Origin: JBGOUJ01 sp041477005
Lineage (GTDB): Bacteria; Acidobacteriota; Terriglobia; Bryobacterales; JACQDG01
DNA length: 7,690 nucleotides
Reading direction: 5' to 3'
NCBI GenBank assembly: GCA_041477005.1
Contig: JBGOUJ010000383.1
Span: 1 to 7,690, forward strand
Part shown: positions 1 to 6,284 of the stretch, piece by piece
Layout of the letters: each line of letters begins with the position of its first letter
Position numbering within the stretch: position 1 is the first letter of the stretch
Program-made: the position numbers and the translations under genes
Notes under the pieces: generated by a model
What the model was told of the DNA's origin: nothing
The model's database searches: none
The model's input: only the letters and a program-made list of their open reading frames with translations

Positions 1-268
1 CGTCCGGCGAACCCGTCACTTTGTAACGGAAGGCTTCGGCGGCGAGGTAATGGCCCGTCCAGATGGCGGAGTCGCCGCAGCGGGTATAGCTGACGATCTT
101 TTGACTGGCGGGCGCGGCGAGGATGGGGTCGAGAACGGTGCCGTAAGGCATGTGGCGCGCGCGAATGTTGGCGGAGATCGCAAGGGCATCCGCCTCCGAT
201 CCCTCGGCGGGACGGAGAGTGGCTGCCAGGAGGAGGGTGACAAGAAGCCTTTTCTTGCAATTGCGCAT
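1..268 (-). CDS. Secreted protein of unknown function, N-terminal fragment (runs off the left edge)
   Basis: An open frame reads leftward from an ATG at 268 and is still open at base 1, giving 89 codons. A GGAG ribosome binding site lies 7 nt before the ATG, which supports this start. The first residues form a Sec-type signal peptide: a basic n-region (MRNCKKR), a hydrophobic core (LLVTLLLAAT), and a likely cleavage in the stretch around residues 18-28 (RPAEGSEADA). The mature part includes IVSYTRCGDSAIWTGHY, near residues 58-74. I have an impression of similar sequences in exported proteins of Solibacter-type bacteria, but cannot name a family. There is no lipobox, so it is probably periplasmic or extracellular rather than a lipoprotein. 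It follows the toxin gene on the same strand after a 141-bp gap, so it probably has its own promoter. The existence of the gene is well supported; its function is unknown. Confidence 0.75.
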   Translation of the reverse strand, partial: MRNCKKRLLVTLLLAATLRPAEGSEADALAISANIRARHMPYGTVLDPILAAPASQKIVSYTRCGDSAIWTGHYLAAEAFRYKVTGSPD

Positions 269-409
269 GAGTCAGCTCCATCCGCCGGCGCCTCAGTTGA
301 AAAGTCGGCACGTTCGCTGCCGTTCCGCTAGCCTTGGCTTTTCAATCACGTCGGCTGTTTGCCAGGTGTGCTCCTGTGGAAAGACGACACAGCCAGGCGG
401 CGGTTGACC
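269..409. other. Intergenic region with an 8-bp inverted repeat
   Basis: This 141-bp gap between the toxin stop and the secreted-protein start contains no convincing ORF. It should hold the promoter of the secreted-protein gene, but I see no good -35/-10 pair. It holds a perfect 8-bp inverted repeat, TTGAAAAG at 297-304 and CTTTTCAA at 338-345, separated by 33 bp. The spacing is long for a terminator and there is no following T-run. It could be a regulator-binding pair or chance. Confidence 0.4.
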
Positions 410-706
410 TCAGGCAGCCGAATAGTGATCGGCGCGGAGGGAAAGAAAGCGCAAGAAAACGCCTTCCCGATGCGCTACGGCGCGAACGCGCCGCGTCACC
501 CGAAGGCTGTAGATCCGCTGCCCACCCGGTCCCGTCCGCGAGAGAATCGCTTCCCAATGCAGCCCCTGGTCGCGACAAAGCTGTGCCCAATGGATTTGGC
601 TGATCTTGCGTAGCGTGGCGAGGACAGCCCGCGCTTCCTCGCGATCCAGGGCAAACCAGTCGTGCTCGAAGACCGGATTATTCAGATCCAGCAAGACCAG
701 AGCCAT
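410..706 (-). CDS. Predicted type II toxin, RelE/ParE-like
   Basis: This is a 98-residue protein starting at an ATG 5 bp after the antitoxin stop, so the two are surely co-transcribed. The N-terminal half (LLDLNNPVFEHDWFAL, residues 5-20, then a helical stretch to about 40) is followed by WEAILSRTGPGGQRIYSLRV (51-70). The protein ends in an arginine-rich strand region, VTRRVRAVAHREGVFLRFLS (70-89). This layout of helices followed by basic beta strands, the small size, and the position after an AbrB-like gene fit the RelE/ParE superfamily of mRNA interferases and gyrase inhibitors. I recall family members ending in something like LSLHPDHDSAY, whereas here the tail reads LSLRADHYSAA, so some conserved end residues may be altered. 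The ribosome binding site is weak, consistent with coupling to the upstream gene. The TA assignment is an inference from sequence pattern and context; the molecular target is unknown. Confidence 0.7.
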   Translation of the reverse strand: MALVLLDLNNPVFEHDWFALDREEARAVLATLRKISQIHWAQLCRDQGLHWEAILSRTGPGGQRIYSLRVTRRVRAVAHREGVFLRFLSLRADHYSAA

Positions 707-711
707 GGCGG

Positions 712-975
712 CTACCGGCGTCGGGCGAGTTTCTTCTCGATTTTCGCGAGATCAGACGCCACCGGCTGGTTCTTTTCCGCCCACGCGGCGGCGCGCTTCA
801 GCTTGTCGGTCGCCGAGGGACTGTGGAGCCAGAGCTCATTCTCGGGAATGACTCGCGCGGCCTTGACCAGCCACACACCTTCTTCCACTTCTTCCACCGT
901 GACCGTTCGACCCGCGTGCTGCTTACCCAGCGAGATCTGCCCGCTCGAGCCGATGGTTTTGATTTCCGCCGGCAT
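712..975 (-). CDS. Predicted antitoxin, AbrB/MazE-like DNA-binding protein
   Basis: This is an 87-residue protein. Its N-terminus, IKTIGSSGQISLGKQHAGRT (residues 5-24), has the layout of a SpoVT/AbrB swapped-hairpin domain, whose typical form is I-x-S-x-GQV-x-(I/L)-P-K. It continues with strands TVTVEEVEEGVWLVKAARVI (24-43). The C-terminal part (about 52-87) is charged, helical and lysine/arginine-rich, and would be the toxin-binding region. The ATG at 975 has AAAGG 8 nt upstream. Directly upstream is a perfect 7-bp inverted repeat that would suit binding by this protein, the usual self-repression in such modules. The toxin gene starts 5 bp after the stop. The conserved proline of many AbrB domains is not obvious (SLGKQ instead of IPKE), so family membership rests on overall pattern. 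The role is to neutralise the toxin and probably repress the operon. Confidence 0.7.
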   Translation of the reverse strand: MPAEIKTIGSSGQISLGKQHAGRTVTVEEVEEGVWLVKAARVIPENELWLHSPSATDKLKRAAAWAEKNQPVASDLAKIEKKLARRR

Positions 976-977
976 GG

Positions 978-1000
978 ATCATGCCTTTCAACTGCATGAT
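978..1000. promoter_or_regulatory. Candidate operator of the toxin-antitoxin genes
   Basis: There is a perfect 7-bp inverted repeat: ATCATGC at 978-984 and GCATGAT at 994-1000, with a 9-bp spacer. The centres are 16 bp apart, about one and a half helical turns. A further half copy, GCATGA, lies at 1002-1007. The repeat ends 2 bp before the antitoxin ATG and includes its ribosome binding site (AAAGG, minus strand). A TATCAT hexamer on the minus strand (1001-996) overlaps one arm and could be the -10 box, but no good -35 is seen. A protein bound here would block both transcription and start-site access. Confidence 0.5.
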
Positions 1001-1020
1001 AGCATGAAACAGGCGTGGCT

Positions 1021-1974
1021 CTATCCTCCGTCCGGCCGGCACCAGCACATGTCGCTGCTCCCGGCCGCAGGGGCCTCTTCGCAGAGCCGGTAGCCCGCCC
1101 TTTGCAGCGCGTCCGGCTCGAGGCGCTCCAACATGGCCTTCCATTCGCCGGGTTTCCCCTGATACGCGCTGTGCTTTCTGAGAGCGCCGGTCAGCGGGCT
1201 GCTCAGGTCCACACGGAGGCCGCCGGAGGCCGCGAAAAACCAGCTCGCGCTCAACTCGTCGCCGTCGGCGTAGACCCGCTGGCCGGTCGAACCCGACTTT
1301 ACCAGGCAGACCCGCCCGGGCCCGCCCAAGCGCCACACACTCTCAGGATACAACTCGTAGGTAAGATGCGCCGGCGATTCCTCCATCAGGATACGGCGCT
1401 CTCTGCGATTCGTCTCGGCTTGCTCCTCGGGGCGGGGAGCGGGGAAGCGGAACAAAGGCACGCTGAGGAAGGCGCGCTGAAATTCCCAGAACAAACTGGA
1501 ATCGTAGGACTGATACGAAAGCGCGAGTGACTTACCCATGAGGATCCTTGGAGGAAGCAGATTCCCCTCCCTCCCAGCGCCGTGATACAGATCCAGCTCG
1601 ATCTTGAGGCCTACTGGTCCGGTAAATCCCGGCCACACGATGGGTGTCTCCCGGAAGCGCTCAATCCGGGCGCTTCTCTCCAGGCGATGTCCGGTGATCT
1701 GGTTCCGTATCATTTCGCCGCTCACGAACCCGTAGACGGCGAGTGGAAGGGCTAATACGGCCAGCCCGGCGCCGAACACGGCAGGCGAGGCCGGATAGCC
1801 GGCCTTGCGGCACACGGCCCACCAAGCGACGGCGAGGACGGCCAATCCACACGTGACGCCGAGGAACCGGGGAAGATCCTCCGGCCCGAAGCCTTCCTTA
1901 AGCCAGGGAAGCAGGAAAAGGAGCGCCCCTGCGGAGGCAAGGCACAACAGAAGGAACAGGGGGCCCCTCAGCAC
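1021..1974 (-). CDS. Membrane protein of unknown function (three predicted helices plus soluble C-terminal domain)
   Basis: This is a 317-residue protein that I do not recognise. Three hydrophobic segments are clear, at residues 5-23 (PLFLLLCLASAGALLFLLP), 36-54 (FLGVTCGLAVLAVAWWAVC) and about 63-82. They are followed by a soluble domain of about 230 residues. That domain is rich in strands and aromatic residues (SYQSYDSSLFWEFQRAF, 154-170). It carries four cysteines (223, 298, 310, 312), the last two as CWC five residues from the end, which could pair if the domain is outside the cytoplasm. The start is a GTG, the only ATG/GTG/TTG in this frame after the DUF1501 stop. It has no clear ribosome binding site, but a tiny ORF ends 1 nt after the GTG, so coupled translation is possible. 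The gap to the DUF1501 gene is 114 bp, so it may or may not belong to that operon. The composition looks fully coding. Confidence 0.75.
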   Translation of the reverse strand: MLRGPLFLLLCLASAGALLFLLPWLKEGFGPEDLPRFLGVTCGLAVLAVAWWAVCRKAGYPASPAVFGAGLAVLALPLAVYGFVSGEMIRNQITGHRLERSARIERFRETPIVWPGFTGPVGLKIELDLYHGAGREGNLLPPRILMGKSLALSYQSYDSSLFWEFQRAFLSVPLFRFPAPRPEEQAETNRRERRILMEESPAHLTYELYPESVWRLGGPGRVCLVKSGSTGQRVYADGDELSASWFFAASGGLRVDLSSPLTGALRKHSAYQGKPGEWKAMLERLEPDALQRAGYRLCEEAPAAGSSDMCWCRPDGG

Positions 1975-2045
1975 AGGTCGTATCCCGGTTGGCCGGTGTC
2001 GATGGTCGAGGCGCTCGCGAGGGGCTCGACCCGGCCCTCGATCAT
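1968..2045 (-). CDS. Tiny ORF or gene remnant upstream of the membrane protein gene
   Basis: This is a 25-codon frame, MIEGRVEPLASASTIDTGQP followed by GYDLC and a TGA. Twenty-three of its 25 codons end in G or C, a bias matching the real genes here and much stronger than in the same DNA read in the neighbouring frame. The frame is also open upstream of the ATG (AYHLRL precedes it), so it could equally be the C-terminal remnant of a lost gene. Its TGA lies 1 nt after the GTG of the membrane protein gene (GTGCTGA), a geometry typical of translational coupling. There is no visible ribosome binding site for the ATG. Function unknown, and coding status uncertain. Confidence 0.3.
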   Translation of the reverse strand: MIEGRVEPLASASTIDTGQPGYDLC

Positions 2046-2088
2046 CAGGCGCAAGTGGTATGCCCGGCGCCGCGGGGATGGCCCGGGT

Positions 2089-3474
2089 TCAGGCGATGAT
2101 CTCACGGATTACCCGGCCGGCCACGTCGGTCAGGCGGAAGTCGCGGCCGCTGTAACGGTAAGTCAGCTTGGTATGGTCGAGACCCAGCAGGTGGAGGATG
2201 GTCGCGTGCAGGTCGTGGGCGTGGACCGGGTTCTCGACGGCCTTGAAGCCGAACTCGTCAGTGGCGCCGTAGACCAGGCCCCCCTTCACCCCGCCGCCGG
2301 CCAGCAGCGTGCTGAAGCCGTAGCTGTTGTGGTCCCGGCCGTTCTGGACGCTGACCAGGCCGCTCACCTCGACCGCCGGCGTGCGGCCGAACTCTCCGCC
2401 TATCACCACGATCGTCTCGTGGAATAATCCGCGCGACTTCAGATCCTCGAGCAGGGCGGCGATGGCGGGGTCGGCCTGCCGGGCCAGGCGCCGGTGAATC
2501 AGGATGTCGTCGTGGTTGTCCCACGGCTGGCCGTTGCCGAAATAGATCTGCACCATGCGGACGCCGCGCTCGACCATCCGCCGCGCCATCAGGCAGCCGC
2601 GGCCGAAATCACTGTCGCCGTAGCGCGCCCGCGTGGCCTCCGTCTCCTTGGTCAAGTCTAAAACGTCCGGGGCCTCGGTCTGCATGCGGAAAGCGATCTC
2701 CATCGATTGGATGCTCGCTTCGAGCTGCGGGTCGGAGCCCTTCCGCTCGAGCTCGATGTGGTTCAGCTTCTGGAGCAAGTCGAGCTGGCGGCGCTGCCCG
2801 GCGGCATCGGGGTGCTCGTTGCGGATGTAATGGAGCAGCTTGTCGGGCTCCTTCTCGTTGTTGGGGATGTAGGCGCCCTGGAAGACGCCGGGCAGGTAGG
2901 CCGAGGCCCACAGTTGCGGCCCCACCACTGGCAGGCCCGGGCACAGCACGACGAACCCGGGCAGGTTCCGGTTCTCGGTCCCCAGGCCGTAGGTGAGCCA
3001 CGATCCCATCGACGGATGGCCGGGCATCATGTGGCCGCAGTTCAGCATGAACAGCGACGGCTCGTGATTGGGCCGGTCCGCGTACATCGAGCGGATCACG
3101 CAAACGTCGTCGATCGACTCGCCGAGGCGCGGAAAGATCTCGCTGATTTCGATGCCGCTCTGGCCGTACTTCTTGAACTGGAACGGCGAGGCCAGCAGGC
3201 TGCCGGTCTTGCGCTCCGTCTTCAGGTTCGGCGTGGGCATCGGCTTGCCGTTGTACTTGGCGAGCATCGGCTTGGGGTCGAAGGTGTCGACGTGCGACGG
3301 GCCGCCGTTGAGGAAGAGGAAAATAACGTGCTTGGCCCGGGCCGGGAAGTGCGTGGGCTTGACGGCGAGCGGGTCGAGCGGCGCGGCGAGCGCGCCCTCC
3401 CTCGCCAGCGTCCCGGCCATCCCCAGCAGGCCGAAGCCGCTGCCCATCGTTTTCAGAGCCTCACGGCGAGTCAT
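2089..3474 (-). CDS. DUF1501 family exported protein (Tat signal)
   Basis: This is a 461-residue protein of the DUF1501 family (PF07394), which is related in fold to the sulfatase/alkaline phosphatase superfamily. The ATG at 3474 has GGAGG 6 nt upstream, and the protein opens with TRREALKTMGSGFGLLGMAG, a twin-arginine signal. The frame is open further upstream, but that part overlaps the previous gene and is not protein-like. Motifs seen: FLNGGPSHVDTFDPK (54-68), GRGCLMARRMVERGVRMVQI (291-310), the aromatic/aspartate stretch QPWDNHDD (316-323), GGEFGRTP (359-366), GRDHN (379-383) and VHAHDLHATILHLLGLDH (417-434). The Asp/His/Glu residues in these motifs are candidate metal ligands by analogy with the superfamily; this is not shown. 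The length is normal for the family. It lies 37 bp downstream of the DUF1549/DUF1553 gene, the partner with which it is very often paired. The enzymatic activity of the family is not established. Confidence 0.92.
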   Translation of the reverse strand: MTRREALKTMGSGFGLLGMAGTLAREGALAAPLDPLAVKPTHFPARAKHVIFLFLNGGPSHVDTFDPKPMLAKYNGKPMPTPNLKTERKTGSLLASPFQFKKYGQSGIEISEIFPRLGESIDDVCVIRSMYADRPNHEPSLFMLNCGHMMPGHPSMGSWLTYGLGTENRNLPGFVVLCPGLPVVGPQLWASAYLPGVFQGAYIPNNEKEPDKLLHYIRNEHPDAAGQRRQLDLLQKLNHIELERKGSDPQLEASIQSMEIAFRMQTEAPDVLDLTKETEATRARYGDSDFGRGCLMARRMVERGVRMVQIYFGNGQPWDNHDDILIHRRLARQADPAIAALLEDLKSRGLFHETIVVIGGEFGRTPAVEVSGLVSVQNGRDHNSYGFSTLLAGGGVKGGLVYGATDEFGFKAVENPVHAHDLHATILHLLGLDHTKLTYRYSGRDFRLTDVAGRVIREIIA

Positions 3475-3494
3475 TGCAATCCTCCAACGGGGCA

Positions 3495-3511
3495 GGCGGG
3501 AAATGCCCGCC
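3495..3511. repeat. GC-rich hairpin between the two exported-protein genes
   Basis: GGCGGG (3495-3500) and CCCGCC (3506-3511) form a perfect 6-bp stem with a 5-nt loop, immediately after the stop codon of the DUF1549/DUF1553 gene. No T-run follows in the direction of transcription, so it is unlikely to be an intrinsic terminator. It may stabilise the upstream part of the transcript or be a copy of a dispersed palindromic element. Confidence 0.5.
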
Positions 3512-6187
3512 CTACTGCACAAAGACAAATTCGTTCGAGCTGAGCAGCACCTGCGCATACTTCGGCCAGGCATCGCCGCCGTTGCGCAAGAACTCCAATC
3601 CCAGCCCGGTTTCCGCCCGGGTTGGGCCGCGGCCATAGACCAGCCGATAAATGCGCCGGATGCGCGCCGCGTCTCCGGCGTCGTGCTCCGATTCCACACG
3701 CGCCGCGAGCGCCTGCGATTCCCGCTCGATCAAGGCGCTGTTCAGGAAAAACAGCCGCTGCAGCGGCACGTTGGTGATGATCCTCTGCTCGCTGGTGCTG
3801 GCGGGATTGGGGAAATCGAACAGCGCCAGGAAGGGATCGAGCTTGCGGCGGCTCACGAAGCCGTAGACCGTGCGGCGGGCGTTGTCGTCGGTGAGGCGCT
3901 CGGCCGGGCCGCCGGTATTCAAGTCCAGCTTGCCGGCCACGTAGAGCATCGAGTCGCGCAGCTCTTCCGCGTCGAGCCGCTGCCGGTTGGCGCGCCAGTA
4001 GAACCGGTTATCGGGATCGGCGGCATAGTTCTTCGGCGAAGGCTCGGCGCTCAAGGCATAAGTGGCCGAGAGCAGGATCTCCCGGTGCAGAGCCTTGATG
4101 GACCAGTGGTTCTCGACGAGCCGCGCGGCCAGGTAATCGAGCAGCTCGGGGTGGTCGGGCCGGTCGCCCATCTGGCCGAAGTTGCTCGGCGTCCGCACGA
4201 TGCCGTAGCCGAAATGGTGCTGCCAGATGCGGTTCACCAGGACGCGCGCGGTCAGGGGATTCTCCTGTTTGGCGATCGCCTCGGCCAACTCGAGCCGGCC
4301 GCTGCCCTTGGCGAAGGGCTGCGGCGCGATGTCGCTCAGCACGGTCAGAAACCGCCGTGGCGCCTCCGGCCCGAGGTTGTCGCGGCTCCCTCGAATCTGC
4401 ACCCGCTGGTTGGAGGGCTCGGCTACATCCTGGATGGCGTTCAGGTAGGGATACTGCGGCGGCAACTCGCGCTTCCGTAGGTCGAGCTCGGCCCGCAAGG
4501 AGTCGAGGTGAGACTTCCATTGAGCGCTCAGGAAGCGGTCGATCTTGTTGTCGCCGTAGTAAAGCACCCCGCCGCTGAAGGTGAAGGAAAGATTGCCCCG
4601 GCGCTCCGAAAACAGGTCCCGCCAGAGAAAGTATTTGTCGCGCTCGAGCGAAACGAGGTTGGCGTCGGTCAGCGAGCGCCGGTCTTTGCTCCCGCCGAGC
4701 AGGATAGTGTTCTTCTCGTCGACCTCTTTCTTCTCGGGGATGACCGAAAGCACCAGCTCCTGGAACGCCTCGGCGGTTTGCCGGACTTGCGCAGCCGAAG
4801 GCTTTTCCGAAGCCCCGCCAGCCAGAAGCTCGTCCCAGGGCTTCAAATACGGATGCTCTTTGGGAGAAGTCCGGAGGTAGTGGACCCAGCGATCCAGGGT
4901 CTCCTGGTCGAGTGAATCCTCTTCCGCCACCTCTGCGAGGTCCTGCTTCTCGGGGCCCATCACTCTCCAGGCAGCGACGAGGTAGCGGGCGGTCTTGGTC
5001 GCCAGGATCTCGCCGAGCCCGGAGCTCTGGGCCTGGAGGAACTCCTTCAGGGCGGCCTCCTGGTCGTCGAGCCTGTTCCGGTGCTTCTTGTATTCGGCTA
5101 CCACCTCGCCCGAGGCGAGCGGGAACTCGCGGTCTTCGGTGCTCATGAAGACGCCGAGCAGAGCGTAGTAATCAGTAGTGGGGATGGGGTCGTACTTGTG
5201 GTCGTGGCACTGCGCGCAAGCCACGGTCAGGCCCAAAAATCCGCGCGTCGTGGCGTCCACGCGGTCGTCTTGAAACTCGGGCCGCAGGGAATAGAAGCCG
5301 AGCCCGGCGACGTACTTGGGGGCATCCGGCAGCAGGTCGCCGGCGATCTGCGCCTTCACGAACAGATCGTAAGGCATGTCGTCGTTGAAGGCCTGGATCA
5401 CCCAGTCGCGGTAGCGAAAGGCGTTGGGCACCGGCTCGTCCTGCGTGGAGTTGAGCTTGTCGTCGGAATACCGCGCCACGTCGAGCCAGTGCCGGCCCCA
5501 GCGCTCGCCGTAGCGGGGCGAGGCGAGCAGCCGGTCGACGACCTTGGCGAAGGCCTCGCGGGAGTTGTCCTGCAGGAAAGCGTCCACCTCGGCGGGCGTG
5601 GGGGGCAGGCCGATCAGGTCGAAACTCACCCGGCGAATCAGGGTGCGCTTGTCGGCCGGGCCGACTGGCTTGAGGCCGCGGCCTTCGAGCGCGGAAAGGA
5701 CGAAATAGTCGAGCGGCGCCTTGGGCCACGACCGGCCGTTCACCTTCGGCGGCGCCGGCTTGCGGACGGGCTGGAAGGCCCAGAAGGATTTCTGCTCCGG
5801 TGTGACGGTTGCGACCGGGGCGACCGGGGGTCCTTCCGGCCAAACGGCGCCCGTCTTCACCCAGGCTGCCAGGTCCCGAATCTCCTCCTCTTTCAGCTTG
5901 CCGCCAGGGGGCATTTTCAGGCGGGGATGCGTCTGCTCGATCGCCTGAATGAGGAGGCTCTTCTCCGGCTCGCCAGGAACGACGGCGGGTCCCGAGTTGC
6001 CGCCCTTCAGAAAAGCCTCGCGGGATTTCATTTCGAAGCCGCCCATCCGGGAGCTGGTGTGGCAGGCGAAGCAGTTCTTGGCGAGCACCGGCCGAACCCG
6101 CGCCTCAAAGAACTCGCGCGCGTCGGCGGTTTCAGCGGCCTGCGCCGCCGGGGCCAGCAGGGCCAGCAGAAGCAGCATCAGCATCAT
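3512..6187 (-). CDS. Exported PSCyt1-DUF1549-DUF1553 protein (cytochrome c-like)
   Basis: Read from the ATG at 6187, this is an 891-residue protein. A signal peptide covers residues 1-17 (LLLLALLAPAAQA, cleavage after AQA). A PSCyt1-type c-haem domain (PF07635) follows, with CFACH at 39-43 and a probable distal methionine in KMPPGG (M92). DUF1549 (PF07583) spans about 155-360, with LIGLPPTPAEVDAFL, the SPRYGERWGRHWLDVARYSD block (223-242) and a second CxxCH, CAQCHDHKYDP (324-334). About 265 residues with no domain I recognise follow. DUF1553 (PF07587) spans about 630-880, with NPLTARVLVNRIWQHHFGYG (643-662) and the usual end SNEFVFVQ. It probably binds one or two haems and acts outside the cytoplasm with the DUF1501 protein encoded next; the reaction is unknown. 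The start is uncertain: 6187 lacks a clear ribosome binding site and gives a signal peptide without a basic n-region. An in-frame GTG at 6223, inside the inverted repeat, would add 12 residues including an arginine. Confidence 0.93.
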   Translation of the reverse strand: MMLMLLLLALLAPAAQAAETADAREFFEARVRPVLAKNCFACHTSSRMGGFEMKSREAFLKGGNSGPAVVPGEPEKSLLIQAIEQTHPRLKMPPGGKLKEEEIRDLAAWVKTGAVWPEGPPVAPVATVTPEQKSFWAFQPVRKPAPPKVNGRSWPKAPLDYFVLSALEGRGLKPVGPADKRTLIRRVSFDLIGLPPTPAEVDAFLQDNSREAFAKVVDRLLASPRYGERWGRHWLDVARYSDDKLNSTQDEPVPNAFRYRDWVIQAFNDDMPYDLFVKAQIAGDLLPDAPKYVAGLGFYSLRPEFQDDRVDATTRGFLGLTVACAQCHDHKYDPIPTTDYYALLGVFMSTEDREFPLASGEVVAEYKKHRNRLDDQEAALKEFLQAQSSGLGEILATKTARYLVAAWRVMGPEKQDLAEVAEEDSLDQETLDRWVHYLRTSPKEHPYLKPWDELLAGGASEKPSAAQVRQTAEAFQELVLSVIPEKKEVDEKNTILLGGSKDRRSLTDANLVSLERDKYFLWRDLFSERRGNLSFTFSGGVLYYGDNKIDRFLSAQWKSHLDSLRAELDLRKRELPPQYPYLNAIQDVAEPSNQRVQIRGSRDNLGPEAPRRFLTVLSDIAPQPFAKGSGRLELAEAIAKQENPLTARVLVNRIWQHHFGYGIVRTPSNFGQMGDRPDHPELLDYLAARLVENHWSIKALHREILLSATYALSAEPSPKNYAADPDNRFYWRANRQRLDAEELRDSMLYVAGKLDLNTGGPAERLTDDNARRTVYGFVSRRKLDPFLALFDFPNPASTSEQRIITNVPLQRLFFLNSALIERESQALAARVESEHDAGDAARIRRIYRLVYGRGPTRAETGLGLEFLRNGGDAWPKYAQVLLSSNEFVFVQ

Positions 6188-6206
6188 CCGCAGGATACAC
6201 CAATTA

Positions 6207-6284
6207 GAACCACAGATGAACACAGAGGAACACAGATCGAGCCTCGGTTTTTTATCTGTGTTTATCTGTGTTCATCTGTGGTTC
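6207..6284. repeat. Phased inverted repeat of CACAGAT units
   Basis: Two 31-bp arms, 6207-6237 and 6254-6284, match as reverse complements at 29 of 31 positions around a 16-bp centre (6238-6253, ending in six T). Each arm holds three CACAGAT-type heptamers exactly 10 bp apart: 6211, 6221 (CACAGAG) and 6231 in the left arm, and ATCTGTG at 6254, 6264 and 6274 in the right arm. I recall nearly identical strings dispersed in unrelated environmental bacterial genomes, where they are mis-translated as TDEHR or FICVHLWF. There is no transposase. It sits between two genes of the same strand and would form a long hairpin in their shared transcript. Confidence 0.85.

Noticed and set aside
1015..1530. 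Plus-strand open frame of 171 codons opposite the membrane protein gene
   Set aside because: I could not recognise the minus-strand gene either, but that frame has three clean membrane helices and balanced composition. The plus frame looks like an antisense shadow.
2060..2090. GC-rich imperfect palindrome after the DUF1501 stop as a terminator
   Set aside because: The arms pair over only about 5 bp plus a wobble, and no T-run follows.
3475..3699. 75-codon upstream extension of the DUF1501 gene
   Set aside because: It overlaps the end of the previous gene, has shadow-like composition, and would bury the twin-arginine signal. The ATG at 3474 has a strong ribosome binding site.
3068..4480. Long plus-strand open frame (470 codons) opposite the two exported-protein genes
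   Set aside because: It lies antisense to genes with clear family motifs. Its product is low-complexity, rich in A, G, R, V and L, without any recognisable domain. This is typical of antisense frames in GC-rich DNA.
6238..6253. Intrinsic terminator in the centre of the inverted repeat (CGAGCCTCGG followed by T6)
   Set aside because: The T-run is on the plus strand while both flanking genes read minus, and the inner stem is only about 3 bp. The long outer hairpin lacks a following T-run.
6207..6284. CRISPR array or tandem repeat
   Set aside because: The units are 10 bp apart with no spacers of protospacer size, and the two halves are inverted rather than direct.
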